From a virus, in IMG/VR virus record IMGVR_UViG_3300021197_000841, positions 1-64,000 of that record: a stretch of 64,000 bases of DNA; one strand, written 5' to 3'. The position numbers and the translations under genes are program-made. Each line of letters begins with the position of its first letter. The first letter of the stretch is position 1. Below the pieces are notes generated by a model. The model was not told where the DNA came from. It ran no database searches and was given only the letters and a program-made list of their open reading frames with translations. Below, piece by piece: positions 9,028 through 16,954 of this stretch.

Positions 9028-9898
9028 AATACATCTCCAACAATGTGTCAGCATGTCTTTGTAATGCCCATTTGTTCATTATATGTAAGTCAACATCTTT
9101 CCACCTACACAAATGAAAGTCAGCATTTGTTCTAACTTTTTCAACAAACATCGTAATATCATTTACGTCATTAATTGAATGTATGTCATCCCAATCAAAT
9201 GTTTTATACATTCTTTCTATTGGTAGTTGTGGCTGTGCTTCACTTTGAAATCCGTTCATAACATGTGCGGCAACACTAAAACTATAATCGTTTCTGTATA
9301 TAGAACCTGGTAAGTTATATAAATCTTTATAAAAAGGCCAATTCTCTTTTACATGTTTTACTATTTCAAAGAAACTTTGAGTGTATGCTGTCTTTTGAAA
9401 ATAACATACAGTTGCCCAATACATAGTTATTCCTATGTCGTCTACACGCCTCCAGGTATTTTCTCTTTTAAATTGTATATCCTGTACATTGTGGTGTAGC
9501 ATTAATTCGTTTTTGTGACCCCAGCAGTTGTTTAAACTGTCGCTGAGTATCAAGTAGTCTACATCTAAAACTATGGTTTCATCATATGGTGAAATATCAA
9601 ATGAGTCACATCTATTAGCATTGTAAAATGATAAACTTTTTACACTATGATTAGTGTCTCTAAAGTTTCTATAGTTTTTACGTTTGAATTCTTGATCCTT
9701 ATCGGTAAGGATAATGTTAGGTATATACTTGTCTACGTTTAAATTTTTAGAAGTATATTCAAGTGAGTTAGAATCAGTAACAACCGTTATGTTCTCTAAG
9801 CCTAAATTATACCTAGCCATAGTGCTAGACATACAAGCAAGTTTTAGATAATCTATTTCTGGATTGTTATGAGCAAAAAATAGTAGTCCTTTAGTCAT
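9020..9898 (-). CDS. Glycosyltransferase-like protein, GT8-like (2)
   Basis: This 292-aa protein contains ISPYDETIVLDVDYLILSD, with Asp112-x-Asp114 as the DxD motif, and an N-terminal LLFFAHNNPEIDYLKLA segment matching its downstream paralogue. Mid-protein WATVCYFQKT and NDYSFSVAAHV resemble the acceptor-side helices of GT8 enzymes. It overlaps the 120-aa gene upstream by 8 bp and the paralogue downstream by 8 bp. Possession of two copies suggests successive sugar additions or different acceptors. I cannot tell whether the target is the virion, the DNA or the host envelope. Confidence 0.65.
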   Translation of the reverse strand: MTKGLLFFAHNNPEIDYLKLACMSSTMARYNLGLENITVVTDSNSLEYTSKNLNVDKYIPNIILTDKDQEFKRKNYRNFRDTNHSVKSLSFYNANRCDSFDISPYDETIVLDVDYLILSDSLNNCWGHKNELMLHHNVQDIQFKRENTWRRVDDIGITMYWATVCYFQKTAYTQSFFEIVKHVKENWPFYKDLYNLPGSIYRNDYSFSVAAHVMNGFQSEAQPQLPIERMYKTFDWDDIHSINDVNDITMFVEKVRTNADFHLCRWKDVDLHIMNKWALQRHADTLLEMYYE

Positions 9899-10253
9899 CC
9901 TGCTCTATGTCCAAAAGTTTATGGACTTTACGAGCCTGTCTTAACTTAACATATTCAGCATGGTAATCGTTTGTAACTTCAAAATATTTGCTTGTGATGT
10001 TTTCAAGGAAGTCTGCTAAATCGTCGATTTGAATTGGGTTTTGGAAGTTGTCAATTAGTATAACATCTTCTGTATATTCTTGACGAATAAGAGAGTCAAC
10101 AAAAGTAATCAACTCTCTTGAAATTGTAAAAGTACCGCCATTGATACTGTAAATTAATTTTGTTTGTAGTTTAGATCGCAACGATACTAACTGATTATTA
10201 AGTGTTAACCTGTAATTAGCAAACTCTAATGCTTTAGTAAGTCTTTCGCTCAT
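9891..10253 (-). CDS. Conserved-looking marine T4-like phage protein, 120 aa
   Basis: This short, mostly helical protein begins MSERLTKALEFANYRLTLNNQ, a start I associate from memory with a conserved small gene near the structural genes of T4-like cyanophages; no function is known to me. A CATAAATA late-type box at 10281-10288 and AGGA before the ATG give a normal leader of about 22 nt. This gene is therefore the promoter-proximal member of the minus-strand modification cluster. That cluster would then be expressed late, unless it also has another promoter. Confidence 0.65.
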   Translation of the reverse strand: MSERLTKALEFANYRLTLNNQLVSLRSKLQTKLIYSINGGTFTISRELITFVDSLIRQEYTEDVILIDNFQNPIQIDDLADFLENITSKYFEVTNDYHAEYVKLRQARKVHKLLDIEQDD

Positions 10254-10280
10254 GTAAGTCCTGTGTGTAGTTTATAATAC

Positions 10281-10288
10281 TATTTATG
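10281..10288 (-). promoter_or_regulatory. T4-type late promoter box CATAAATA
   Basis: Read on the minus strand the sequence is CATAAATAGTATTA, close to the T4 late consensus TATAAATACTATT recognised by gp55. The start would be near 10275, about 22 nt before the ATG at 10253, leaving room for the AGGA ribosome-binding site. Confidence 0.6.
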
Positions 10289-10323
10289 CATTATAAAGCC
10301 GCCTTAACAATAATTAAGAACTA

Positions 10324-11217
10324 TTATAAATCTGAATTAGTTGTATAAGTCGGTGTTGCTACAGTTACAGTATAACCATTTGGCAAAGTACCACTGTTAG
10401 GTCTTGCTTGACCTATAACACTTTGTAATGTTCCGTCAACACTATCAAAGTAACCTCTACCTGTATGCGAGTCACCAAACGTAATTAAGAATCTTAATGT
10501 TGTTGAGTTATCTGCTTTTGCTTGTATTTGATAAAAGTTAGTTGAGTATGACCCAGAACCTGCTTTAGTGTATATGGTTTGGTAACTGGTTGTTAAGTCA
10601 CTGTTACCTATACTTGTAGTTGTACCTGAACTTGCTGTTGTGGCTGTATAAGCCATTTGAACTGTACCGATAGCACTTAACATATTAGTCCAGTCAGTGT
10701 TCTGATCGTTACTTGAACCACCACTTCGTGACGCACTAAAGTTTAATTTACCGCCAGCATTAAAAAATGCTTGTCTATGTGCCGCATTACTAAATGTTAC
10801 AGTACAATCATGAGTAACTGTAGTACTCCATGCCGCTGTTCTAGTACTTGTATCTTTGTTTTCTGTTGATAAGTAAGATGCGTCAGCAGTTAATCTGCTA
10901 TTATATCCGTTAGTAATTGTACCTTGAATATTATTTAAATCTGTTTCCTGTATAGTACCAGCATTAGCAACATCAGAAACTGTGTTGGTTGCTCCGGCAT
11001 ATACCGCTATATCCTGAGCGGCATTAATAATGTCATTAGTGTTTGTATCTGTAATTGTGGCTCCAGCGGCTGGATTGTAAACACTCCAACTTTGACCCCA
11101 CCCTTCGGTGCCGGATGCTGTGCCAGTAATTAATAAAATATTGTTTCGTGTAATATCCCAATCGGACGCAGTTATTGTGTCTCCTGGTGATCTATTTGTC
11201 ATTGTTGATAATGCCAT
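10324..11217 (-). CDS. Virion structural / fibre-like protein, 297 aa
   Basis: The protein is rich in Thr, Ser, Asn, Ala and Gly with short beta-prone stretches and almost no charged clusters, the composition of phage fibre or tail-decoration proteins. The central HDCTVTFSNAAHRQAFFNAGG segment resembles repeats I know from marine phage structural proteins. A late-type box at 11269-11276 and AGGAGA before the ATG give it its own late transcript. It follows the two collagen-modification-like enzymes and the 801-aa fibre gene, so a place in the tail fibre or baseplate periphery is likely but not shown. Confidence 0.6.
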   Translation of the reverse strand: MALSTMTNRSPGDTITASDWDITRNNILLITGTASGTEGWGQSWSVYNPAAGATITDTNTNDIINAAQDIAVYAGATNTVSDVANAGTIQETDLNNIQGTITNGYNSRLTADASYLSTENKDTSTRTAAWSTTVTHDCTVTFSNAAHRQAFFNAGGKLNFSASRSGGSSNDQNTDWTNMLSAIGTVQMAYTATTASSGTTTSIGNSDLTTSYQTIYTKAGSGSYSTNFYQIQAKADNSTTLRFLITFGDSHTGRGYFDSVDGTLQSVIGQARPNSGTLPNGYTVTVATPTYTTNSDL

Positions 11218-11240
11218 CTGTAATATCTCCTACTTTATAC

Positions 11241-11257
11241 AGCACATTTAATGTGCT
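11241..11257 (-). other. Hairpin in the leader of the 297-aa structural gene
   Basis: AGCACAT-TTA-ATGTGCT forms a perfect 7-bp stem with a 3-nt loop between the late promoter box (11269-11276) and the ribosome-binding site. No T-run follows in the direction of transcription, so it is not a clear terminator; it may stabilise the 5' end of the mRNA. Confidence 0.45.
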
Positions 11258-11268
11258 CTCTTCGTAAG

Positions 11269-11276
11269 TATTTATC
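11269..11276 (-). promoter_or_regulatory. T4-type late promoter box GATAAATA
   Basis: On the minus strand the sequence is GATAAATACTTACG, matching the T4 late consensus through its ACT extension. Transcription would begin near 11263, about 46 nt before the ATG at 11217. Confidence 0.7.
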
Positions 11277-11288
11277 AAATAACTTAAA

Positions 11289-13226
11289 TTATGAGTCTTG
11301 AGTAAACCTTTTTGTCCATAGTGTAAGACTGTATTTAACGCCTTCTTCCAACTCTTCACATACATGCGGGTGGGTAACTTGTCCGGGCCACAATAGCATA
11401 ACGCCTCTGGGTACATGCCTATTTGTGAAGTGCTGTCTGGGGAAAGTTAATTCGGCACCCTGGTAGTCTTCATTTAATTTAACACTTCCACTTACCATGC
11501 TGGCATCGTTATGTAAGTTTAATGATGTTTGTGTATCTAAACTGTAACGCATAGCAAAGTAATCTCTTATACCGTACATGCTCATAGGCGGCCAATATGC
11601 TTCTAGTTGCGGCCAAACATGCTTTGTTAAATTCTTTTCCATTTCTTTATAAAGATTAGGACAAAGTTTTTGTATTCTTATTTCCTGTGCCGGATAGGCA
11701 TCGTCAGGTCTAGGTTCCCATCCACCGAGTTGGTCACATGCTCCAATAATATCATCACACATTTGAGGTGTTAAATATTCACATGCTACTATATCATCTG
11801 CTACTGTCCAAATTTTATGATACCTAGCAAAGTTAATAGGAACAACCGCACCTCTATTAAATAGTTGGTTTACTAGACGTTGATATGCTTTTTTATCTTC
11901 GTCGCCACCATTACCATGTAACACACAACTATAGCAACCTGTTTCTTTATTGTATACTTGGTTATTATCTGACACACTTAAACTGTTAGCAGTACCACTC
12001 ACACATTGAAATATATAATTTTCTATATCTAATTTAATATTCCAATTGCCTGATAAAAATAATTTTTGATAATATAGTTGATCGTCATCTGCTTTATTAA
12101 TATCCGTGCGTAACATTTCTTTTATAACACTTGCTTTACCAATAAACCCGCCACTGTTTAAAAATCTATTCCTTGTGTGTACTTGTGGGAATTGTTCTGC
12201 TATACTATTGTCTGGCCATATTAACGGTTCGGCGCCAAACACTACATCTGCTCCAAACTGTTTAAAGCGATTTACCAACTCTGTTTCCGTATCGTTGATA
12301 ACAACATCGTATCCGTCGACAAACATAACTATATCGCGGTCATCGACATTACGCAATCTACTTCTTAAATAATGTACTTTGTGACCTCCGCCTGGGCCAT
12401 CTGCCATTACACCGCCTTGCCATTTTTCGCCTACGCCTAACATTTCTAAATGTAGATTATGTATCTCGCAACTCTTAATAAGTTGTTCTGCTTTTTTACT
12501 CTCTGTTGCTACAGTAAACAATCTAAAGTCTTTCCATTCCTTAAATCTTAGATTATTTTCTGTGTCTGTTTTACCTATTGCTGTTTCTCTTTTGTGAGGA
12601 GTAAAAATATTATTTTTATATGCTAAGCCTTTTAATTTTGGTAAATCTTTAAACTCTGGATATAAGTCAGCATGTGGACTTGTACCTAACATCATTGGCA
12701 AATATTCGTCTGCTGGTATAATGTTTTTTACAGCGACATTGTTTAATAATTTACTTGCTCCTTGTACACTTAATGCGTATGCGGCCGTCCAATAACAGTA
12801 TCCTGGTATTTCAAATAAATCATCAAACCCTTGAGCATTATTATCCATATTATACTTGGATAGATACACTAAGTCAAATTCATCTAGCCGTTCTGATATC
12901 TGAGTAATATTATAGTTGTCTGTGCTATGATATAAATCATCTTCTATGATGATGCCTGGCTTGCCACTAGTAACAATTTTACTCCAGGCAGTAATATGGC
13001 TTAGTGTACATCCTACTTCGCCTGGTGTAAGTGGTCTATCTTCTATTGGGTCTAACCATCTACTATTAACCGCCATCTTATTATCTAATACTTTTTGATA
13101 ATCTACTAATGTTCCGTCTACGGCATTGATACGTTCAAAGTCAGATATATCTAACTTTTCAAATAATTGCTCAGTATTCTCTTTGCGGTCTATTCGTTTT
13201 TCTAAATTAATATAATAGTGCTTCAT
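11289..13226 (-). CDS. Three-domain GT25 / lysyl-hydroxylase-type GT / 2OG dioxygenase fusion
   Basis: The ATG at 13226 overlaps the preceding stop (ATGA) and gives 645 aa; 24 more bases are open upstream. Residues 1-215 look like a GT25 glycosyltransferase (YYINLEKRIDRK, GEVGCTLSHITAW at 69-81, acidic EDD at 95-97). Residues 235-460 resemble the glycosyltransferase domain of animal lysyl hydroxylase LH3/PLOD: MFVDGYDVVI with Asp303 and Asp306, RFLNSGGFIGKA, DDDQLYY and VLHGNG. Residues 480-645 are a 2OG-Fe(II) dioxygenase with His572-x-Asp574, His621 and Lys631. GT25, LH3-type glucosyltransferase and lysyl hydroxylase are the three steps of collagen hydroxylysine modification in animals; mimivirus L230 is a known viral relative of two of them. 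Here all three appear in one chain beside a prolyl-hydroxylase-like gene. The substrate is inferred. Confidence 0.85.
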   Translation of the reverse strand: MKHYYINLEKRIDRKENTEQLFEKLDISDFERINAVDGTLVDYQKVLDNKMAVNSRWLDPIEDRPLTPGEVGCTLSHITAWSKIVTSGKPGIIIEDDLYHSTDNYNITQISERLDEFDLVYLSKYNMDNNAQGFDDLFEIPGYCYWTAAYALSVQGASKLLNNVAVKNIIPADEYLPMMLGTSPHADLYPEFKDLPKLKGLAYKNNIFTPHKRETAIGKTDTENNLRFKEWKDFRLFTVATESKKAEQLIKSCEIHNLHLEMLGVGEKWQGGVMADGPGGGHKVHYLRSRLRNVDDRDIVMFVDGYDVVINDTETELVNRFKQFGADVVFGAEPLIWPDNSIAEQFPQVHTRNRFLNSGGFIGKASVIKEMLRTDINKADDDQLYYQKLFLSGNWNIKLDIENYIFQCVSGTANSLSVSDNNQVYNKETGCYSCVLHGNGGDEDKKAYQRLVNQLFNRGAVVPINFARYHKIWTVADDIVACEYLTPQMCDDIIGACDQLGGWEPRPDDAYPAQEIRIQKLCPNLYKEMEKNLTKHVWPQLEAYWPPMSMYGIRDYFAMRYSLDTQTSLNLHNDASMVSGSVKLNEDYQGAELTFPRQHFTNRHVPRGVMLLWPGQVTHPHVCEELEEGVKYSLTLWTKRFTQDS

Positions 13227-13795
13227 CGCCAATGTGGGCCTTCCACCCATGTTACTAAACTGTGTCTTATTCCGCTGGTAACTGGTGTTACTCTGTGCCT
13301 GTGAAAACTTGGAAATACAATTATTGAACCTTTGTGAAATGCTTCAGGCGGTAGTACCGGTAAGGTTGGATCAAATTCAAATTTGCCACCTTCGTACTCA
13401 CTTGGATCAGTTAGTTGAAATACTAAACTTAACTTTCTATGGAATGCTCTAGGTTCTGCCCAATCAACATCGTGATGCCAATCATACTTACCAGGAGTAT
13501 CTGGGTCACCTATATATTTTGTAAATTGAATTTCGTTAACATATCGTAAGTCTAAATCAAACGAGTCTCTATTAACTTGATTAGCATAGTGCCATATTTC
13601 GTCGACTATTGCTTTTTCGCTTTTAGAATTTAACCAACGTATTTCACTTTTACGATAGGACGAATCTTGTTTGCCGTTTTCAAATCCTATAATTGCTTCG
13701 TTGGGTGTATAATTTTCTGTTGCGTACTCGACAATGTAGTCACACCAACTAGGGTCTAATGCTTTGTCAAAGAATAACCAGTAATCTCCTTTCAT
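13223..13795 (-). CDS. Prolyl-4-hydroxylase-like 2OG-Fe(II) dioxygenase
   Basis: This 190-aa protein has the complete P4H signature. His107-x-Asp109, in YDWHHDVDW, and His167 are the iron ligands, and Arg177 ten residues later, in HRVTPVTSGIRHSL, binds 2-oxoglutarate. It matches the P4Hc/PKHD type of single-domain enzyme in length. It sits between the 801-aa fibre-like gene (36-bp gap) and the three-domain fusion enzyme (ATGA overlap), so all three would come from the late promoter before 16908. Hydroxylation of proline in a virion protein, including the collagen-like repeat of the giant protein, is the favoured role by position; other substrates cannot be excluded. No clear ribosome-binding site precedes the ATG. 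Confidence 0.85.
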   Translation of the reverse strand: MKGDYWLFFDKALDPSWCDYIVEYATENYTPNEAIIGFENGKQDSSYRKSEIRWLNSKSEKAIVDEIWHYANQVNRDSFDLDLRYVNEIQFTKYIGDPDTPGKYDWHHDVDWAEPRAFHRKLSLVFQLTDPSEYEGGKFEFDPTLPVLPPEAFHKGSIIVFPSFHRHRVTPVTSGIRHSLVTWVEGPHWR

Positions 13796-13831
13796 ACTAC
13801 TAGTTATGACTTTTTAAGTTACGTTAAGTGA

Positions 13832-16237
13832 TTATTTGACGCCGACTACAACTTCAACAACACCATCATCAAAGGTATCTTTATTTGTTAATGCTCTACC
13901 AATAATACATCTCATATCGTAATCGTTATTGCCTAGTGCTTTAGCAAAACCTGGTTTACTACCACTTACTAGTCTTTCGCCTTTCTTAATACGGCCTTCG
14001 ACCTTACATGGTACTCTACCTGTTAATGCTACCGGCAAACCTTCTGCTTCACTGTTCATTAAGTATGCTGGGTTAGTAGATACTACTCCAAATACATTGG
14101 CATCATTGAATCCAGTTGTTTGTGTAACTTCTGCTGATCCGCCTAACTTAACAACTGTGCCTGCTTCGTAATCCTGATCTGCTGAATATATCTCAGCCAA
14201 ATCCGCATATTGAGCCGATGTTGCTGTACCATTAAATGTAGTTGCGTACACATCGTTCCATTTGTTACTGCTTGAACCTAAGTCATGAGTATTGTTTGTT
14301 TTTGGAACCACGTTAGTTGTTATACTACCTTGTATGCTTACATCATCTGATGCGGCGTTACCAAATTGAGTGTTACCAGTAAACGTACCACTTGTACCAG
14401 ATACAGCACCACTAAAGGTTCCTGCTACACCCGACACATCACCACTAAAGGTTCCTGCTACACCCGACACGTCACCGGCTGATGACAAACTACCTACAGA
14501 TGTTGCTCCTGATATATCGGCGACGCCATTAATGTCTAATGAGCCACCTTCAATTTCGCCTGACGCAGTAATTGTTGTTGCTCCAGAAATTGCTCCATTA
14601 ATAGTTAAATATGAGCCACCTGTGATCGAACTACCTGCTACTATTGTTGTTCCAACGTCTAACGCAGTTCCAACAAAGGCTTTTTTCCTAATTACAGCAC
14701 CACCTTGTGCTCTAAAGGATACTGAATAATCATTGTTGTTGTCAGCATCTGCTGTGCTTTCAATATGGAATGCTCCGCCAATATTAGCAGTATCAGTAAC
14801 ATAAACGTTGTCAACAAATAATTGTCTCCATCGATAGAGATCTGCACCAATATCAAATTGACTGTCTTGCCTTGGTCTCATACCACTTATAATGTCTGCT
14901 ACAAATTCAACACCGTCTGATGATGAATCACCAACTCTAACACTACCGTTAAGATTTGTTTGTCCAGTTACAGTTAATGTAGATGAAACATTTGCATATC
15001 CAGCCACTGTTAAGTAACCTAAACTGCTTATGCCGTTAGTTGCTGTAATAACGTTTGATATAGTAGCATCTGCTGATGTAAAATCATCAAAGTTAATATC
15101 TGCTGTTACACTATTAGCAACAATGTTACCTGTAACAATTAAGTCTTCAGTTACATTAACGTCAGCAAAGTTACCTGTAGTAGCATTTGTTGTTGTAGCA
15201 TGTATTTGATGTATCTTATTGCCGGTTTCACCTATGCTAAGTTGAGCACCCGAAGCCGGTCTAATTAAACTTGAACCACCATTTTGACCAAAGTATGCTG
15301 TGCCGTTAAGGTGGAGGTCTTGCCATCTGTTCGTACTTGAACCTAAATCATAGTTATCACCTAAGTCTGCTACAATATCAGCACTTGATCTAACAATAGT
15401 ACTAATTGGGTAGTAAGAACTACCAATTTTTAAATTTCCTGTAACACTATCTGCTTCGATGGCTCTATCTGCTAGTGCTATTGATGTGTTAGCATATTCG
15501 TTTCTTAGGTTAAAACCTTTTTTGATTTTACCTGATGTTCCGTCGCTTCCTTTAAAGCCGGCGGATGATACAATTTGATCATACCAAACAAAACTAGATG
15601 TATCATCATCTGTTTGAGATACAACATCTGAAACTAAGAATTCAGTGTGATCACTGAATATAGCCATAATGGTTTCACCATTTGGATGTTCAGCATCTGT
15701 TTCTGAATTATTAACATAAGTCAAGGCATGTACTGCTCTGGCCACACCTGCTGAATCTTTTAAGAATATTGTTCTGCCTCGTGTACCATAGGATGATGGC
15801 GTACCTAACGCACTGACTAACTGATATTCATCTGTTACAGTACCTGAGTAACTCGCATCATGGAAAGCACCGCTACTGTAAATTTTTAATTTATTATCGG
15901 AAGTATCAAAATATGAAACTCCATCTGATAGACCGTCGCTTGGTGGAGTTTCTGATACTACGGTAGAAACCCTTACCCAACCTTCTGTGCCTTTATAAAC
16001 TCTTAGGACTTTGCCTGTTTTGTCATACCACAACTGTCCAATTAATGGAGATGCTACACCTGGTGCGGTTGCACTAGCAAAGTTTTCTAAGTGCCTTATA
16101 GAATTTTTAACAAACACGTCACCGTAGTTTGTTACATTCTTACCAATAAGTGTAACAGAATATGTTGTAGTATCAAGAGTTCCGTCAGCAACCGTTATTG
16201 TACGAGTGCTGTCTGTATTTGAAACTGTATATGCCAT
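13832..16237 (-). CDS. Tail-fibre-like virion protein, 801 aa
   Basis: The N-terminus (MAYTVSNTDSTRTITVADGT and a segment containing PLIGQLWYDKTGKVLRVYKG) is like the particle-binding end of fibre proteins in marine T4-like phages. The middle is a long Ser/Thr/Gly/Asn-rich beta region that includes the phrase DLGSSxxxWxD(V/L) several times and three near-identical 11-residue repeats of the DVSGVAGTFSG type. The C-terminal 130 residues (SAQYADLAEIY, GVVSTNPAYLMNS, LTGRVPCKVEGRI) match a domain common at the end of cyanophage fibre proteins. The start has a good GAGGAAA site. It lies in the late operon with two dioxygenases that could modify it. Confidence 0.75.
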   Translation of the reverse strand: MAYTVSNTDSTRTITVADGTLDTTTYSVTLIGKNVTNYGDVFVKNSIRHLENFASATAPGVASPLIGQLWYDKTGKVLRVYKGTEGWVRVSTVVSETPPSDGLSDGVSYFDTSDNKLKIYSSGAFHDASYSGTVTDEYQLVSALGTPSSYGTRGRTIFLKDSAGVARAVHALTYVNNSETDAEHPNGETIMAIFSDHTEFLVSDVVSQTDDDTSSFVWYDQIVSSAGFKGSDGTSGKIKKGFNLRNEYANTSIALADRAIEADSVTGNLKIGSSYYPISTIVRSSADIVADLGDNYDLGSSTNRWQDLHLNGTAYFGQNGGSSLIRPASGAQLSIGETGNKIHQIHATTTNATTGNFADVNVTEDLIVTGNIVANSVTADINFDDFTSADATISNVITATNGISSLGYLTVAGYANVSSTLTVTGQTNLNGSVRVGDSSSDGVEFVADIISGMRPRQDSQFDIGADLYRWRQLFVDNVYVTDTANIGGAFHIESTADADNNNDYSVSFRAQGGAVIRKKAFVGTALDVGTTIVAGSSITGGSYLTINGAISGATTITASGEIEGGSLDINGVADISGATSVGSLSSAGDVSGVAGTFSGDVSGVAGTFSGAVSGTSGTFTGNTQFGNAASDDVSIQGSITTNVVPKTNNTHDLGSSSNKWNDVYATTFNGTATSAQYADLAEIYSADQDYEAGTVVKLGGSAEVTQTTGFNDANVFGVVSTNPAYLMNSEAEGLPVALTGRVPCKVEGRIKKGERLVSGSKPGFAKALGNNDYDMRCIIGRALTNKDTFDDGVVEVVVGVK
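14408..14473 (-). repeat. Two tandem 33-bp coding repeats in the fibre-like gene
   Basis: Two copies of a 33-bp unit differ at one position and encode successive 11-residue GVAGTFSG-type repeats; a third, more diverged copy (GTSGTFTG) adjoins them. The near-identity at DNA level points to recent duplication by slippage or recombination, a usual way for fibre shafts to change length. Confidence 0.8.
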
Positions 16238-16251
16238 CTTTTATTTCCTCT

Positions 16252-16908
16252 TTATGTCATCTGTATACGCAATGTATACACGACTTCTATTATTCTGTTT
16301 AAACTTTTTTGTACTGGGTGAAATACAACGTGTGTTAATAAGTCGCCGCTTGTACTCGCAGTAGTGGCATTCGCGCCATCTACATACGTCATAAGTCCTA
16401 ATTCGTCAAATATATAATCACCTTCGTTATTTGAAGATGTATCAAACGATTGTTGTCCTGAAGGTTCGTTAAGTCCTAATGTACATGTAATTTTCATGTC
16501 AGTAAAACCTGATCCTTCAATAACTTCTAACTTGTTACTTGATTGATCATTGTTTTGTGCCGTTGTACTAATTACTTTAGCAAACGTTTTTCTATACAAT
16601 GATGCTGATGTCTCTCTGCTTTCGCTAGTGTTTGTGCTTTTGTAAATTACTTTACCCGAACTATCTACACTTGTTGCGCCGTTTCCGAATGCCATAAAGT
16701 GTATAATTTTATTGTCCTGGTTTCCTAATGCCTGTGATATTAGATAACCTAAGTTACCGTAGTGAATAGCATTTCTTTTGTTTACTAGTTCCTCGCCAGT
16801 TTCCTTATCTCTAATAAGTATATGACCTGAAACATCAAACCCTATGCTATCAGTCATTGGATTGTCTGAATTTTCTACTTTTTCGTTGTTGTTATCTTTA
16901 TCGTTCAT
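16252..16908 (-). CDS. Virion structural protein, 218 aa
   Basis: The product contains IHYGNLGYLISQALGNQDNKIIHFMAFGNGAT, split here into the recognisable parts IHYGNLGYL and IHFMAFGNGAT, which I know from structural proteins of marine T4-like phages. The first 17 residues are highly charged and disordered. No ribosome-binding site precedes the ATG at 16908; instead a GATAAATA late box ends 5 nt before it, so the mRNA should begin at or next to the ATG. An internal ATG at 16857 is an alternative but also lacks a Shine-Dalgarno sequence. It heads the operon leading to the fibre, P4H-like and fusion-enzyme genes. Confidence 0.65.
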   Translation of the reverse strand: MNDKDNNNEKVENSDNPMTDSIGFDVSGHILIRDKETGEELVNKRNAIHYGNLGYLISQALGNQDNKIIHFMAFGNGATSVDSSGKVIYKSTNTSESRETSASLYRKTFAKVISTTAQNNDQSSNKLEVIEGSGFTDMKITCTLGLNEPSGQQSFDTSSNNEGDYIFDELGLMTYVDGANATTASTSGDLLTHVVFHPVQKSLNRIIEVVYTLRIQMT

Positions 16909-16913
16909 ATCAG

Positions 16914-16921
16914 TATTTATC
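16914..16921 (-). promoter_or_regulatory. Late promoter box GATAAATA, 5 nt from the ATG
   Basis: Minus-strand sequence GATAAATACTGATATG contains the full late box followed by only five bases and then ATG (16908). With T4 late promoter geometry the first transcribed base falls on the A of the ATG, predicting a leaderless mRNA. Confidence 0.65.
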
Positions 16922-16954
16922 TCTTTTATAAAATAGTCCGTTTATTTCTCAACC

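Noticed and set aside
11192-11416. 74-aa minus-strand frame across the 11218-11288 gap
   Set aside because: It overlaps the end of the fusion enzyme and the late promoter and has no ribosome-binding site or conserved features.
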